A stretch of DNA of 64,000 bases from Hyphomicrobiales bacterium (GCA_900470095.1 UBZM01000028.1:1-64000), one strand, 5' to 3'. Positions 18,789 through 27,708 are shown, counted from the first letter of the stretch. Notes: generated by a model not told the origin, from the letters alone. Made by a program: numbers and translations.

Positions 18789-21527
18789 TTGGAGACGAAC
18801 CTCTTTCGTTACATCTGGCAGAAGAGCCGTGGCGAACAGATCGTCGTCCTGCTGATCATCCTTGCCTCGATTCCATTCAACTGGGTCTCGTTTGTCGTGC
18901 CGAAGCGCATCGTCAACGATGCGATCCAGGGCGGAGCCTTCAAGGACGGCAATACCAGCACCACGCTGATGGACATCACGCTGCATTGGCCGGAGACGCT
19001 CGGTGGCGGCAGTGTCCATCTCTTCGACGGCTTCCAGGTCGGCCAACTCGGGCTGCTCTTCGGCCTGAGTTTCTATTTCCTTGTACTGGTGCTGATCAAC
19101 GGCGTCTTCAAGTACGTGATCAACGTGCGCAAGGGCATCCTCGGCGAACGAATGCTGAGGCGCATGCGCTATGACCTGTTCAGCCAGCTCATGCGCTTCC
19201 AGCCGGAGGACATCAGGTCCGTCAAGCCGGCCGAAGTGGCGAGCATGATCAAGGACGAGGTCGAGCCGATCGGTGGCTTCGTCGGCGATGCCTTCATCCA
19301 GCCGGTCTTCCTGCTCAGCCAGGCGTTGACGGCGCTCGTCTTCATCATGGCGCAAAGCGTCTGGCTGGGCTCGATCGCACTGGTCATCGTCATCGCCCAG
19401 GCGATCATCATTCCGATCCTGCGCCGGGAGCAGTTGCGGCTTGGCCGCGAACGGCAGATCGCATCGCGTCTGCTTGCGGGGCGGATCGGCGAGATCGTCG
19501 ATGCCGGTCCGACCATCCAGGGGCATGGTGTCACCAATTACATGCAGTCGGATATTGCCGGACGTCTCGGCAACCTCTTCGACATCCGCTACGCGCTCTA
19601 CAAGCGCAAATTCGCGGTCAAGTTCCTCAACAACCTGCTGGCGCAAATCACGCCATTCTTCTTCTACGCAGTCGGGGGCTATTTTGCCCTGCAGGGCCGG
19701 CTCGATATCGGCCAGCTCGTTGCCGTCATCGCGGCCTATCGCGATCTGCCGCCGCCGATCAAGGAACTGATCGACTGGGATCAGCAGCGCAACGACGTCA
19801 CCATCAAGTATGAACAGGTCGTCGGCCAGTTCAACCCTGACGAGACGATGGTACTCGACGAGGAGGAGGATTGTTCGAACCTGCCCGACAAGGGTGAGAT
19901 CAGGCTCGACAGTGTCCAGATGCTCGATAACCGCGGCCAGCCGCTGCTGTCGCCCTTGTCGTTTCAGGTGCCCCGTCCCAGCGTCGTTGCCGTCATCGGA
20001 CCGCCCGGGGGCGCGCGCGACGTCTTCGGCCGCATCCTCGGCCGGCAGATCATGTCCTATTCGGGGCGGGTCCTGATCGACAGGATCAGCCTCTCGCGAT
20101 TTTCGGTCGAGAAGGCAAGCCATCTGATCGGTTATGCCGGCCAGGAGGTCGAAATCATCAACGGCACATTGCGCGACAACATCCTGCTGCCCCTCAGGCG
20201 CCGGCGGCCGAGCCTGAAGCCAAAGGAACCGATCACGCCGCAAGAGCACAGGCGGCTGATGGAAGCGGTCCGTTCCGGCAATACGCCCTTCTCGTTTGCT
20301 GCCGACTGGACCGACTATGAAGGGGTGGGGCTCGCCGACGCCGCCGAGCTTGAAGCGCATATCCAGCGGATTCTGGAGGTCCTTGGCTGCGACGAGGACG
20401 TCTACGAACTCGGACTGGACGGCAAGGTCGTCCTGCCGCTCGACCAGTCGATCATCGACAGGATCACCGAAGCCCGCAAGGTCGTGGCGGCGGAACTGTC
20501 CAAGAGCAAGCTTGCCGGACTGGTCGAGACATTCGATCCCAAACGCTACAATGCCAACGCGACGATTGCGGAGAACCTGATCTTCGGGGCGCGCAAGGGC
20601 GCGCGGTTCGCCAATGATACCCTGCTGGCGGAGCCCTATGCGCGCGCACTGATGCAGGCCGAAGCGCTGATCGAGCCGCTCGTCGAAGTGGGGGCGCGCA
20701 TCGTCTCGACGGTGGTCGAAATCTTCGAGGGGCTGCCGGCGGGCCATGCCTTGTTCGAAAGATATTCCTTTGGCACGAACTTCGACTTCGAGATGCTAAA
20801 GGGCCTGGCCTCCGTTCTGGCCAAGCACGATATGCGCAGCCCGCTCGATCCGGAAACGGAGCGAAACCTGATGGCGCTCGCGCTCGGCTATATCGAGCCG
20901 AAGCACCGCCTCAACTTGCTCGATGACGCCCTGCGTCGGCGGATTTTGCGTGCGCGGGCAAGTTTCAAGGCCCATTTGCCGGCGGATGCTGCCAATTCGG
21001 TCGATTTCTATGATCCCGAGCGCGTCATGGATGGTGCCAGCATCCGCGACAATCTCCTGTTTGGGCGTATCGGTTTCGGCATCAGCGATGCCGGCCGCAA
21101 GGTTGCCGACATCATGCGAACGGCGCTATCTCGCGCAGGGCTGGACGGCTCGCTCTATCGCGTCGGACTGAACACCGATTGCGGGTTGCGTGGTCGCTAC
21201 TTGCCAGCCCGGATCCGGCTCGCGATCCCGCTCGCCCAAGCCTTGATCAAGGTGCCGCAGATCGCGATTCTCGATCCGAGCGCGCTGCTTGCCACGACGA
21301 ACAAGGGTGACGAAATCATCAGCCGCTTGCGCAAGCATTGTGCCGGCATGACACTGTTTCTACTTCTTGGTGATGGTAGTCTCGCCAGAGACATTTCGCC
21401 GAGGCTCGTGTTCAACGGATCCTTCGGCGTGATTGAAGACGGCGACAGCGATGGCGAGGACGAAACGGAACATCGAACCGTTTCGCCTCCATTGCGGGTC
21501 GCCGAGGGGGTAGAGGTGCGACAATGA
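18789..21527 (+). CDS. ABC-exporter-like membrane protein with degenerate ATPase domain
   Basis: About 912 residues from a TTG start (METNLFRYIW), chosen because AGGA precedes it; a GTG at 18756 adds 11 residues. Residues 1-320 are a six-segment exporter-type membrane domain. The nucleotide-binding domain is badly altered. The Walker A position reads GPPGGARDV (about 404) without Lys-Ser/Thr, the signature position reads GLRGRYLPARIR (about 799), and Walker B reads IAILDPSAL, so the catalytic Glu is Pro (830). Walker A and signature are almost 400 residues apart instead of about 100. The insertion repeats an ENLLFG-like motif near residues 463, 595 and 754. It overlaps the next gene by four bases. 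It probably does not hydrolyse ATP normally. Confidence 0.85.
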   Translation: METNLFRYIWQKSRGEQIVVLLIILASIPFNWVSFVVPKRIVNDAIQGGAFKDGNTSTTLMDITLHWPETLGGGSVHLFDGFQVGQLGLLFGLSFYFLVLVLINGVFKYVINVRKGILGERMLRRMRYDLFSQLMRFQPEDIRSVKPAEVASMIKDEVEPIGGFVGDAFIQPVFLLSQALTALVFIMAQSVWLGSIALVIVIAQAIIIPILRREQLRLGRERQIASRLLAGRIGEIVDAGPTIQGHGVTNYMQSDIAGRLGNLFDIRYALYKRKFAVKFLNNLLAQITPFFFYAVGGYFALQGRLDIGQLVAVIAAYRDLPPPIKELIDWDQQRNDVTIKYEQVVGQFNPDETMVLDEEEDCSNLPDKGEIRLDSVQMLDNRGQPLLSPLSFQVPRPSVVAVIGPPGGARDVFGRILGRQIMSYSGRVLIDRISLSRFSVEKASHLIGYAGQEVEIINGTLRDNILLPLRRRRPSLKPKEPITPQEHRRLMEAVRSGNTPFSFAADWTDYEGVGLADAAELEAHIQRILEVLGCDEDVYELGLDGKVVLPLDQSIIDRITEARKVVAAELSKSKLAGLVETFDPKRYNANATIAENLIFGARKGARFANDTLLAEPYARALMQAEALIEPLVEVGARIVSTVVEIFEGLPAGHALFERYSFGTNFDFEMLKGLASVLAKHDMRSPLDPETERNLMALALGYIEPKHRLNLLDDALRRRILRARASFKAHLPADAANSVDFYDPERVMDGASIRDNLLFGRIGFGISDAGRKVADIMRTALSRAGLDGSLYRVGLNTDCGLRGRYLPARIRLAIPLAQALIKVPQIAILDPSALLATTNKGDEIISRLRKHCAGMTLFLLLGDGSLARDISPRLVFNGSFGVIEDGDSDGEDETEHRTVSPPLRVAEGVEVRQ

Positions 21528-21973
21528 CGCTCGAGAGCGATATCGCTTGCCTGCGGTGCATACCGCTCTTTCGCAGCCTGCCGGCGCCACGGCTCAAGCT
21601 TGTGGCCTTGATGGGTGAACGCCTGCATTTCGAGCCGGGGACCGTCATCATCCGGGAAGGAGAGAGGCCGCAAGGCGTCTACTTTATCCTGGAGGGAGAG
21701 GTGGAGCTCCTCCACATGGAGGGTGAACGCCCCGCCAAGCGCTTCCAGTTCGAGACGGGAAGCATCTTCGGCGACGTGCCGATGCTGAGCGACCAGGCCT
21801 ATCTCGGCGAAGCTGTCGCCAAGACCGAAGTCTGCGCGCTGCGTCTGCCGAAGGATCTGTTCTTCGAACTGCTCGGCACCGTCCCCGATTTCAGCGTTGC
21901 GCTGTCGCGTGATCTGGCCTCGCGCCTGTACCGACTGGCCAATTACGTCCTGCATAGCGAGAAGGTCCATTGA
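21524..21973 (+). CDS. stand-alone cyclic-nucleotide-binding domain protein
   Basis: A 149-residue Crp/cNMP-binding beta-barrel with no DNA-binding helix-turn-helix. The order is as in the family: IPLFRSLPAPRLKLVA, FEPGTVIIREGERPQGVYFILEGEVELL, then the phosphate-cassette region FETGSIFGDVPMLSDQ, and LFFELLGTVPDF. The cassette keeps G-x-x-F-G-(D/E), with Asp where Crp has Glu, and lacks a clear Arg-Ser/Thr pair, so the ligand is uncertain. ATGA overlap with the ABC-like gene indicates translational coupling. It may bind a nucleotide and act on the ABC-like partner. Confidence 0.88.
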   Translation: MTLESDIACLRCIPLFRSLPAPRLKLVALMGERLHFEPGTVIIREGERPQGVYFILEGEVELLHMEGERPAKRFQFETGSIFGDVPMLSDQAYLGEAVAKTEVCALRLPKDLFFELLGTVPDFSVALSRDLASRLYRLANYVLHSEKVH

Positions 21974-21989
21974 GGACACAGGAAAGCTC

Positions 21990-23843
21990 ATGAGTCTGCC
22001 GCAGACCGGCACGAAGCGTTCGCCTGGATTCGATGCCGGCATGAACCAGGTTTCGTCCTGGAGCCGGGATATTCGCCTGGTGTCAGGGTTCATCCTGCTC
22101 GCCTTCGCAACGACCCATTTCCTCAACCACGCCGTGGGGATCGCCGGTGTCGCGGCGATGGAGCAGGTGCAGGAATGGCGCTACGCCGTCTGGCATTCCT
22201 GGCCGGGAACCGTCGCGCTCTATGGCGCTCTGATCGTTCACCCGCTCTTTGCCCTGGTGCGGGTCGCGCAGCGCCGGACCTTCCGCATGCCGGTGCGCGA
22301 AATCCTGCAGATCGCCCTGGGCCTCGCGATCCCCCTGCTGCTCGTCGACCATATCGTCAGCACCCGGATCATCGGGCATTATTTCCATATCGACGAGAGC
22401 TACCACGCGGTGCTGCGACGGCTCTGGCCCGGGCACGCCTTGGCGCAGTCTCTGCTCCTGCTCCTGGTCTGGACGCATGGCATGATCGGGCTGCACTTCA
22501 TCCTGCGCAGCCGGGATAGCTATGCGCGGTGGCGCGATCCGTTTCTTCTGGTCGCGATCCTGATTCCGGTTCTCGCCCTGATCGGCTTCTCCGTCGCTGC
22601 GCGCGAGGCCGTGCAAATGGCCCTGCCGCCGGAGGTACGCAGCGACGCCCGCTCGGCCATGTCCAACTGGCACGAAATGTGGGTGAAGAGCAGCTTCTTC
22701 GGGCTCGTCGGCGCCTTCGCGATCTTCGTTGCCTTCCGTGAGTTCCGGGTGCGGACGACCCGTGCGATCACGGTGCGCTTCGTCGGCCATGGCGTGCGCA
22801 AGGTCGTGCCCGGACCGACCGTGCTTGAGCTGTTCCGGCGCTTCAATATTCCGCATGCGGCGCTTTGCGGTGGGCGCGCGCGCTGTGCCACCTGCCGCGT
22901 GCTGGTCCTCGATGGTGCGGATGATCTCCCGGCGCCAGGGCCGAACGAGGCGAAGCTGCTCCGGCGGATTTCGGCGCCGCCGCGTGTCCGCCTCGCCTGC
23001 CAGATCCGACCGCGCGACGACCTGCAGGTGCAGTTGCTGCTCGCATCCAAACTGGGATCGGCCATACGAGCCGTCGAACTGGATAGTTCCATTGCCCGGC
23101 GCGGCCTGACCGTGATGGTGGCCGATTTGCGCGCTTTCTCGGCGCTGTCGGAGCGGCAGTTGCCGCATGAGCTGATCGGATTGCTCAATCGCTTCTTCGA
23201 CGAGATGGCTCAGGCGATCATCGCTCATGGTGGGCGCATCGATGCTCTCTATGGCGATGGCTTCATGGCGGTGTTCGGCCTGGAAGCCAGCCCGGCCAAG
23301 GCGGCGCTGGCTTCGATCGCGGCTGCTGGCGACATCGTGCGGGCGGTCGACGCCCTGAATCGTGAGTTCAGCGCGGCCCTGCCGCTGCCGCTGCGGATCG
23401 GCATCGGCATCCATACCGGCCAGGCTGTCGTCGGCGCGGTCGAGAATGACAGCCTCGGCCGGCATGAGATCACGGTCGGTGAGACGGTGGCGATCGCGAG
23501 CCAGTTCGAGGCCGCGACACGGCGTGTTCTCGCCGATATCGTGGTTTCGGAGACGACTGTTGCAGTGACCGGCCGGAGCTTTGCGGAAGCCGTTCCGCTG
23601 AAGGTGATGATCAAGGGCCGGGATGCGCCGATGGCGGCCTATGGCTTCGCCAGGACGCCACGCATCGATGCTGCGGATGAGGCTGACGCGGTGGACGCCG
23701 GCGCAGTGGCCGCGCAAGGCGCGACGCAGGATGCCGGCAATGGGGAGCAGCGGGCGCCCACGGAGACGCCCATCCCCGCGAAACCAGCTGGACGGCGCCC
23801 CAAGACACAGGCTGACCAGAAGCCCGAAAATCAGGACGTCTGA
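21990..23843 (+). CDS. membrane-anchored ferredoxin-adenylate/guanylate cyclase fusion (CyaC-like)
   Basis: A 617-residue protein starting at the ATG after AGGAAAG. Residues 25-250 contain about six hydrophobic segments rich in His (THFLNH, IVHPLF, LLVDHI, VWTHGMIGLHF), resembling the heme-binding anchor of succinate dehydrogenase-type cytochromes b and of S. meliloti CyaC. Residues 260-350 form a plant-type 2Fe-2S domain, C293-x5-C299-x2-C302-x34-C337. Residues 370-545 are a class III cyclase domain with metal aspartates D379 and D423. The two transition-state residues, Asn and Arg of the usual VNxAAR, appear as A501 and Q505. An Ala/Pro/Glu-rich tail follows. Redox control of a nucleotide signal is inferred. 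Confidence 0.85.
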   Translation: MSLPQTGTKRSPGFDAGMNQVSSWSRDIRLVSGFILLAFATTHFLNHAVGIAGVAAMEQVQEWRYAVWHSWPGTVALYGALIVHPLFALVRVAQRRTFRMPVREILQIALGLAIPLLLVDHIVSTRIIGHYFHIDESYHAVLRRLWPGHALAQSLLLLLVWTHGMIGLHFILRSRDSYARWRDPFLLVAILIPVLALIGFSVAAREAVQMALPPEVRSDARSAMSNWHEMWVKSSFFGLVGAFAIFVAFREFRVRTTRAITVRFVGHGVRKVVPGPTVLELFRRFNIPHAALCGGRARCATCRVLVLDGADDLPAPGPNEAKLLRRISAPPRVRLACQIRPRDDLQVQLLLASKLGSAIRAVELDSSIARRGLTVMVADLRAFSALSERQLPHELIGLLNRFFDEMAQAIIAHGGRIDALYGDGFMAVFGLEASPAKAALASIAAAGDIVRAVDALNREFSAALPLPLRIGIGIHTGQAVVGAVENDSLGRHEITVGETVAIASQFEAATRRVLADIVVSETTVAVTGRSFAEAVPLKVMIKGRDAPMAAYGFARTPRIDAADEADAVDAGAVAAQGATQDAGNGEQRAPTETPIPAKPAGRRPKTQADQKPENQDV

Positions 23844-23846
23844 AGC

Positions 23847-24392
23847 TCAGAGCGGGCCATAGACCAGGAAGCGGCGGCGGTCATATCCGGCGCTGCGCAG
23901 TGCCGGATCGTCGATGGTCATGGCAAGATCGATGAGAGGCGGAGCCGGCCGTGTCGCTGTGATCGCGCCGATCTGGCCGAGGGCGCGTTCCAGATCGAGC
24001 GCATAGTCGATCACAAGGGTCTCGGCTGCCTCCGCGAGGGCGAGCAGTTCGGGCGCGGTTGCCGCCGCTCCCCCGAAGGGCTTCAGCGACAGGCCGAGCA
24101 GTACCAGCGCATAGGGTTTCGGCGGGGCAAGCGGGATGGCCTGAAGCTTGGCGGCCTGATGCAGGACCGTGCAGGGCTTTCCGTTCAGCATGCCTGCTTT
24201 GAAAGCCGGGATCTTCGGGTCGATCACCGTCACCGATTGTGGGGAATGCGTGAGAAAGCCCGTGATCGGCAGCCCGGCGCCGCCGATCTCCACGATATGC
24301 GGGCAGTGCCGCACCGCATGCGCGGCGAGGACCTGTCTCAAGCAGGCGCCTGGGCCGGAAAGATGGGGCAGCAAGGTCCCCGAAGGGGCCAT
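23847..24392 (-). CDS. hypothetical protein with methyltransferase-like motif
   Basis: About 181 residues from the ATG at 24390-24392 (start MAPSGTLLPHL); another ATG at 24455 is possible, and the longer frame beyond is a shadow. HIVEIGGAGLPITGFL resembles motif I of class I SAM-binding folds, and SVTVIDPKIP looks like the following acidic strand. No catalytic motif is evident. It converges with the cyclase gene (3 bases between stops) and its start faces that of the methyltransferase-like gene at 24477, so the two may share a divergent promoter region. Function unknown. Confidence 0.6.
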   Translation of the reverse strand: MAPSGTLLPHLSGPGACLRQVLAAHAVRHCPHIVEIGGAGLPITGFLTHSPQSVTVIDPKIPAFKAGMLNGKPCTVLHQAAKLQAIPLAPPKPYALVLLGLSLKPFGGAAATAPELLALAEAAETLVIDYALDLERALGQIGAITATRPAPPLIDLAMTIDDPALRSAGYDRRRFLVYGPL

Positions 24393-24476
24393 TGCGCCGT
24401 CATTCTCGTGACTGGCCTTTATATCCGGGCTTGCATATGGTCCGGCCGAATTCATCCCACCCCTTCGCGATACGGC

Positions 24477-25139
24477 ATGACAACCGACACGCCTTCGGAC
24501 GCCTTCTACGACATTCTGCGCGGTGTCGCAGCCCTGACTGGAAACAGGGTCGTGGCCGATCTCGCGCGGCTGATCGGGCAGGGGATGCCGCCAGAACTCT
24601 GGATCGCCTTCAACCACAAGCAGATCGGGTCCAAGCGCTGGCTGGTCGACGCGCTGGCGGAGACCTTGCCGCGTCCCGACGGACCGGTCTGGGTGCTCGG
24701 GGCCTGGTACGGCGTGCTCGGGGCTCTGCTGCTGGACGATCCGCGGCTCGACCTCGACAAGGTCGTCAGCCTCGACCGCGATCCCGCTTGTGCGGAGATC
24801 GCCGAGCGCCTGAACCGCCGCCATGTCGCCAAGGAGCGCTTCAGCGCTGTCACCGCCGATATGATGCAGCTCGATTTCACGAGCGAGCGGGAGCAGCCAG
24901 GCCTGGTGATCAACACGAGCTGCGAGCATCTTTCCGATGTGCCCGGCTGGGTCGCGTCGCTGCCGCCCGGCCTGCCGGTGCTGCTGCAGTCGAACGATTA
25001 TTATCGCGAGCCGGACCACAAGAGCTGCGTCGCCAGCCTTGAAGCGTTCAAGGAGCAGGTCGGACTGTCCGAGATTCATTTCTCCGGTGCGCTGCCGAGC
25101 AAGAACTATACGCGCTTCATGCTGATTGGTCGGCGATGA
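24477..25139 (+). CDS. class I SAM-dependent methyltransferase-like protein
   Basis: A 220-residue cytoplasmic protein starting at the ATG at 24477; the longer upstream frame overlaps the divergent gene. VWVLGAWYGVLGALLL matches motif I, VVSLDRDPACAEIAERLN the acidic loop that holds the SAM ribose, and TADMMQLDF motif II. NTSCEHL and QSNDYY are conserved-looking active-site stretches. It overlaps the next glycosyltransferase by four bases (ATGA at 25136), so it belongs with the sugar-polymer genes downstream and may methylate a sugar or its carrier. The acceptor is not known. Confidence 0.78.
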   Translation: MTTDTPSDAFYDILRGVAALTGNRVVADLARLIGQGMPPELWIAFNHKQIGSKRWLVDALAETLPRPDGPVWVLGAWYGVLGALLLDDPRLDLDKVVSLDRDPACAEIAERLNRRHVAKERFSAVTADMMQLDFTSEREQPGLVINTSCEHLSDVPGWVASLPPGLPVLLQSNDYYREPDHKSCVASLEAFKEQVGLSEIHFSGALPSKNYTRFMLIGRR

Positions 25140-26392
25140 GCGAGGCGAAGCAGCCGCGGATCGCGATTGCGATGAAGGGCTATCCGCGCCTGTCGGAGAC
25201 GTTCATCGCGCAGGAGTTGCTGGGCCTGCAGCAGCGCGGGCTGCCCTTCTCGATCTGGTCGCTGCGTCAGCCGACGGATGGCGCGCGCCACCTCATGCAC
25301 AAGCAGATCACGGCGCCCGTGACCTACCTGCCGGAATATCTGCATGACGAGCCGGGCCGTGTACTGCGCGGCATCGGGCGGGCTCTGCTCCGGCGAGGAT
25401 TCCTTCGGCTCCTGCCGGTCTTCCTGCGCGATCTTGCCCGTGATCCGACGCGCAACAGGGTGCGCCGCTTCGGTCAGGCCTGCGTGATGGCGCGGGAACT
25501 CCCTGATAGCATTGACCATCTGCACGTTCATTATCTGCACACGCCGGCCTCGGTGATCCGTTACGCGGCGCTGGTGCGTGGCTTGAGCTGGTCCTTTTCT
25601 GCCCATGCCAAGGATATCTGGACGACCCCGGACTGGGAGAAGCGCGAAAAGATCGCCGACGCGGCCTGGGGCGTCACCTGCACCCGTGATGGGCATGCGG
25701 AGCTGATCCGGCTTGCGGATCGTACCGACAAGGTCGCTCTGCTCTATCACGGGCTCGACCTGGCGCGGTTTCCCGCGCCTCCGGTTGCGCGGGCCCTGCG
25801 CGATGGTCGCGACCCCGCCGATCCGGTGCGTTTCATCACGATAGGCCGGGCGGTGGAGAAGAAGGGTTTTGACGATCTGCTCGGCGCTCTGGCGGCGCTG
25901 CCGGCAGAATTGCACTGGCGGCTGACCCATATCGGCGGCGGCGAAAGGCTCGCTGCGTTGAAGACGTTGTCGGCAGAACTCGGACTGGCGCAGCGGGTGA
26001 CCTGGGCGGGGCCGAAGGCGCAGCAGGAGGTGATCGCGGCCCTGCGCGAGGCGGATCTCTTCGTATTGCCCTCGAGGCAGGCGGGCGATGGCGATCGCGA
26101 TGGTCTGCCCAATGTCGTGATGGAGGCCGCCAGCCAGGCCCTGCCGATCGTTGCGACCGATTTCGCAGGCATTCCCGAGTTCGTACGCGAAGGCGTCGAA
26201 GGTGTGCTCGTCGCGCCGGGCGATCGGGCGGCACTGGCGCGGCAATTGGCTGATCTGGCGTCATCCCCCATGCGGCGCGCAGCCCTTGGACAGGCCGCCT
26301 TCCAGAGACTGGCGCAGGCTTTTTCGGCAGCGGCGGGACTCGATCGCGTCCAGGCGATGCTGCTGAAAGCGGCGAACCGGCGGCGATCATGA
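25136..26392 (+). CDS. glycosyltransferase family 4 protein (WcaL-like)
   Basis: A 418-residue GT-B glycosyltransferase. KGYPRLSETFIAQELLGL at the N-terminus is the typical start of colanic-acid WcaL-like enzymes. GLDLARFPAPP follows in the linker, and the donor half has ITIGRAVEKKGFDDLLGAL and VLPSRQAGDGDRDGLPNVVMEA with the conserved Glu pair. It would add a sugar in exopolysaccharide or lipid-linked oligosaccharide synthesis. It overlaps its neighbours on both sides by four bases, forming a tight three-gene unit with the methyltransferase-like gene and the MurG-like enzyme. Confidence 0.92.
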   Translation: MSEAKQPRIAIAMKGYPRLSETFIAQELLGLQQRGLPFSIWSLRQPTDGARHLMHKQITAPVTYLPEYLHDEPGRVLRGIGRALLRRGFLRLLPVFLRDLARDPTRNRVRRFGQACVMARELPDSIDHLHVHYLHTPASVIRYAALVRGLSWSFSAHAKDIWTTPDWEKREKIADAAWGVTCTRDGHAELIRLADRTDKVALLYHGLDLARFPAPPVARALRDGRDPADPVRFITIGRAVEKKGFDDLLGALAALPAELHWRLTHIGGGERLAALKTLSAELGLAQRVTWAGPKAQQEVIAALREADLFVLPSRQAGDGDRDGLPNVVMEAASQALPIVATDFAGIPEFVREGVEGVLVAPGDRAALARQLADLASSPMRRAALGQAAFQRLAQAFSAAAGLDRVQAMLLKAANRRRS

Positions 26393-27537
26393 CGCCCCGC
26401 GCTCTGATCGCCGTCACACACCTGCTCGGCAGCGGCCATCTTGTCAGGGCCACACATCTTGCGCGTGCCCTTGGGGCTGCCGGATTCGAAACCATGCTGG
26501 TCAGTGGCGGAGCTGCCCAACGATCCGTCCCGGACGGTCCGTTCACCTTCGCCCAGTTGCCGCCGGTCAGGGTCGAGGGCGTCGACTTCCGGAATCTGCT
26601 CGATCCTGAGGGGAACCCGGTTTCGCAGGATTATCGCGCCTCGCGCCGGGGGATGCTCTCCGATCTCACGGCGCAGCACCGGCCCGATGTCGTCATCACC
26701 GAGCATTTTCCGTTTGGACGCCGACAATTGGCCGATGAATTTCTCGGCCTGATCGGCGTGGCGAGGGCGGCCAATCCAAGGACTCTGGTTCTGTCCTCGG
26801 TGCGGGATGTCCTGGTGACGCCGCGCGGCGATCGCATCCGTGAGGCCGAAGAGCGCATCGCGACACATTTCGACGCGGTCCTCGTCCATGGCGATCCAGC
26901 CTTCCTGCCGCTGGAGCGGTCCTGGCCGGTAGCGCCAGAGCTGGCGCGAAAGCTGCGCTACACCGGTTACCTGACAGGGCCTGAGGAACGCGCCGCTCCC
27001 TTGGAACCGGGCGAGATCGTGGTGTCCGGAGGTGGTTCGGCTGCAGCCTTGCCGTTGTTCGAGCTTGTCATCGCGACTGCGACGCGGATGGGCAATCGCA
27101 GGCGCTGGCGTATACTTGGCGGTCAGGGGATTGGTGCAGCAGAATTCGCCGAGCTGGAGGGCAAGGTCCCGGCGCATGTCCGCGTAGAACGTGCGAGATC
27201 GGATTTCCCAGGACTGCTTGCAGGATGTGCGCTTTCGATCAGCCAGGCCGGCTACAACACGGTGCTCGATCTGGTCCGCGCCGGACGGCCGGCGATCGTG
27301 GTGCCCTTCGATGCGGGAAACGAGACCGAGCAGGCGGTCCGCGCCGAGGCGATGGAGCGTGCAGGCCTTGCACGGTGCCTGCGCCTGTCCGGACCTGATT
27401 CGCTGACACCGATCGGGTTGGAGGAAGTGGTGACGGAGATGCTGGGGGCAGGTGCGACCCCTCCGCTCACGATCGACAGGGCAGGTGCCGAAACCTCTGT
27501 CGCGATCATTGCGAAGCTGCTGGACGAGCGTGCGTGA
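26389..27537 (+). CDS. MurG-like glycosyltransferase
   Basis: A 382-residue GT-B protein. ALIAVTHLLGSGHLVRATHL gives the glycine-rich entry loop, VVITEHFPFGRR marks the acceptor side, and SISQAGYNTVLDLVRAGRPA with IVVPF matches the GT28-type donor loop. It shares segment order and several motifs (RYTGYL, GYNT, VLVHGDPAFLPLE versus IFVYGLESVYQPLQ) with the protein at 8151-9437, so they look like paralogues placed in two glycosyltransferase clusters. It is the last gene of the unit that begins at 24477. A perfect hairpin follows 7 bases after the stop. Confidence 0.85.
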   Translation: MTPRALIAVTHLLGSGHLVRATHLARALGAAGFETMLVSGGAAQRSVPDGPFTFAQLPPVRVEGVDFRNLLDPEGNPVSQDYRASRRGMLSDLTAQHRPDVVITEHFPFGRRQLADEFLGLIGVARAANPRTLVLSSVRDVLVTPRGDRIREAEERIATHFDAVLVHGDPAFLPLERSWPVAPELARKLRYTGYLTGPEERAAPLEPGEIVVSGGGSAAALPLFELVIATATRMGNRRRWRILGGQGIGAAEFAELEGKVPAHVRVERARSDFPGLLAGCALSISQAGYNTVLDLVRAGRPAIVVPFDAGNETEQAVRAEAMERAGLARCLRLSGPDSLTPIGLEEVVTEMLGAGATPPLTIDRAGAETSVAIIAKLLDERA

Positions 27538-27543
27538 ACGCTC

Positions 27544-27565
27544 GGCATGTCTTTTGCGACATGCC
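27544..27565 (+). terminator. hairpin after glycosyltransferase gene
   Basis: A perfect 8-base inverted repeat (GGCATGTC and GACATGCC, loop TTTTGC) starts 7 bases after the stop at 27537. There is no T-run after it, so it is at best a weak or processing-type terminator. It separates the glycosyltransferase unit from cobS. Confidence 0.45.
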
Positions 27566-27708
27566 TCCTGCGTATTGCCGTTGCGGCGGTTTGCGAATTG
27601 CCGCTCCGACGCTTTCGCACTAATTAGGTTTCGTACGCCTCCCCTTTCGGTCGGCAGTGGGACAACCGGTGGTTCGCCCGGCACTGTTCTGCGCCCGGAG
27701 ACAAGACA

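Noticed and set aside
18630..20747. Upstream part of a 1030-residue minus-strand frame ending in the polysaccharide lyase
   Set aside because: Only the last 324 residues have a signal peptide and family motifs. The rest is the reverse frame of the ABC-exporter-like gene.
27538..27708. Possible cobalamin riboswitch before cobS
   Set aside because: I looked for the B12-box core and its flanking stems and saw neither; only the short hairpin at 27544-27565 is present.
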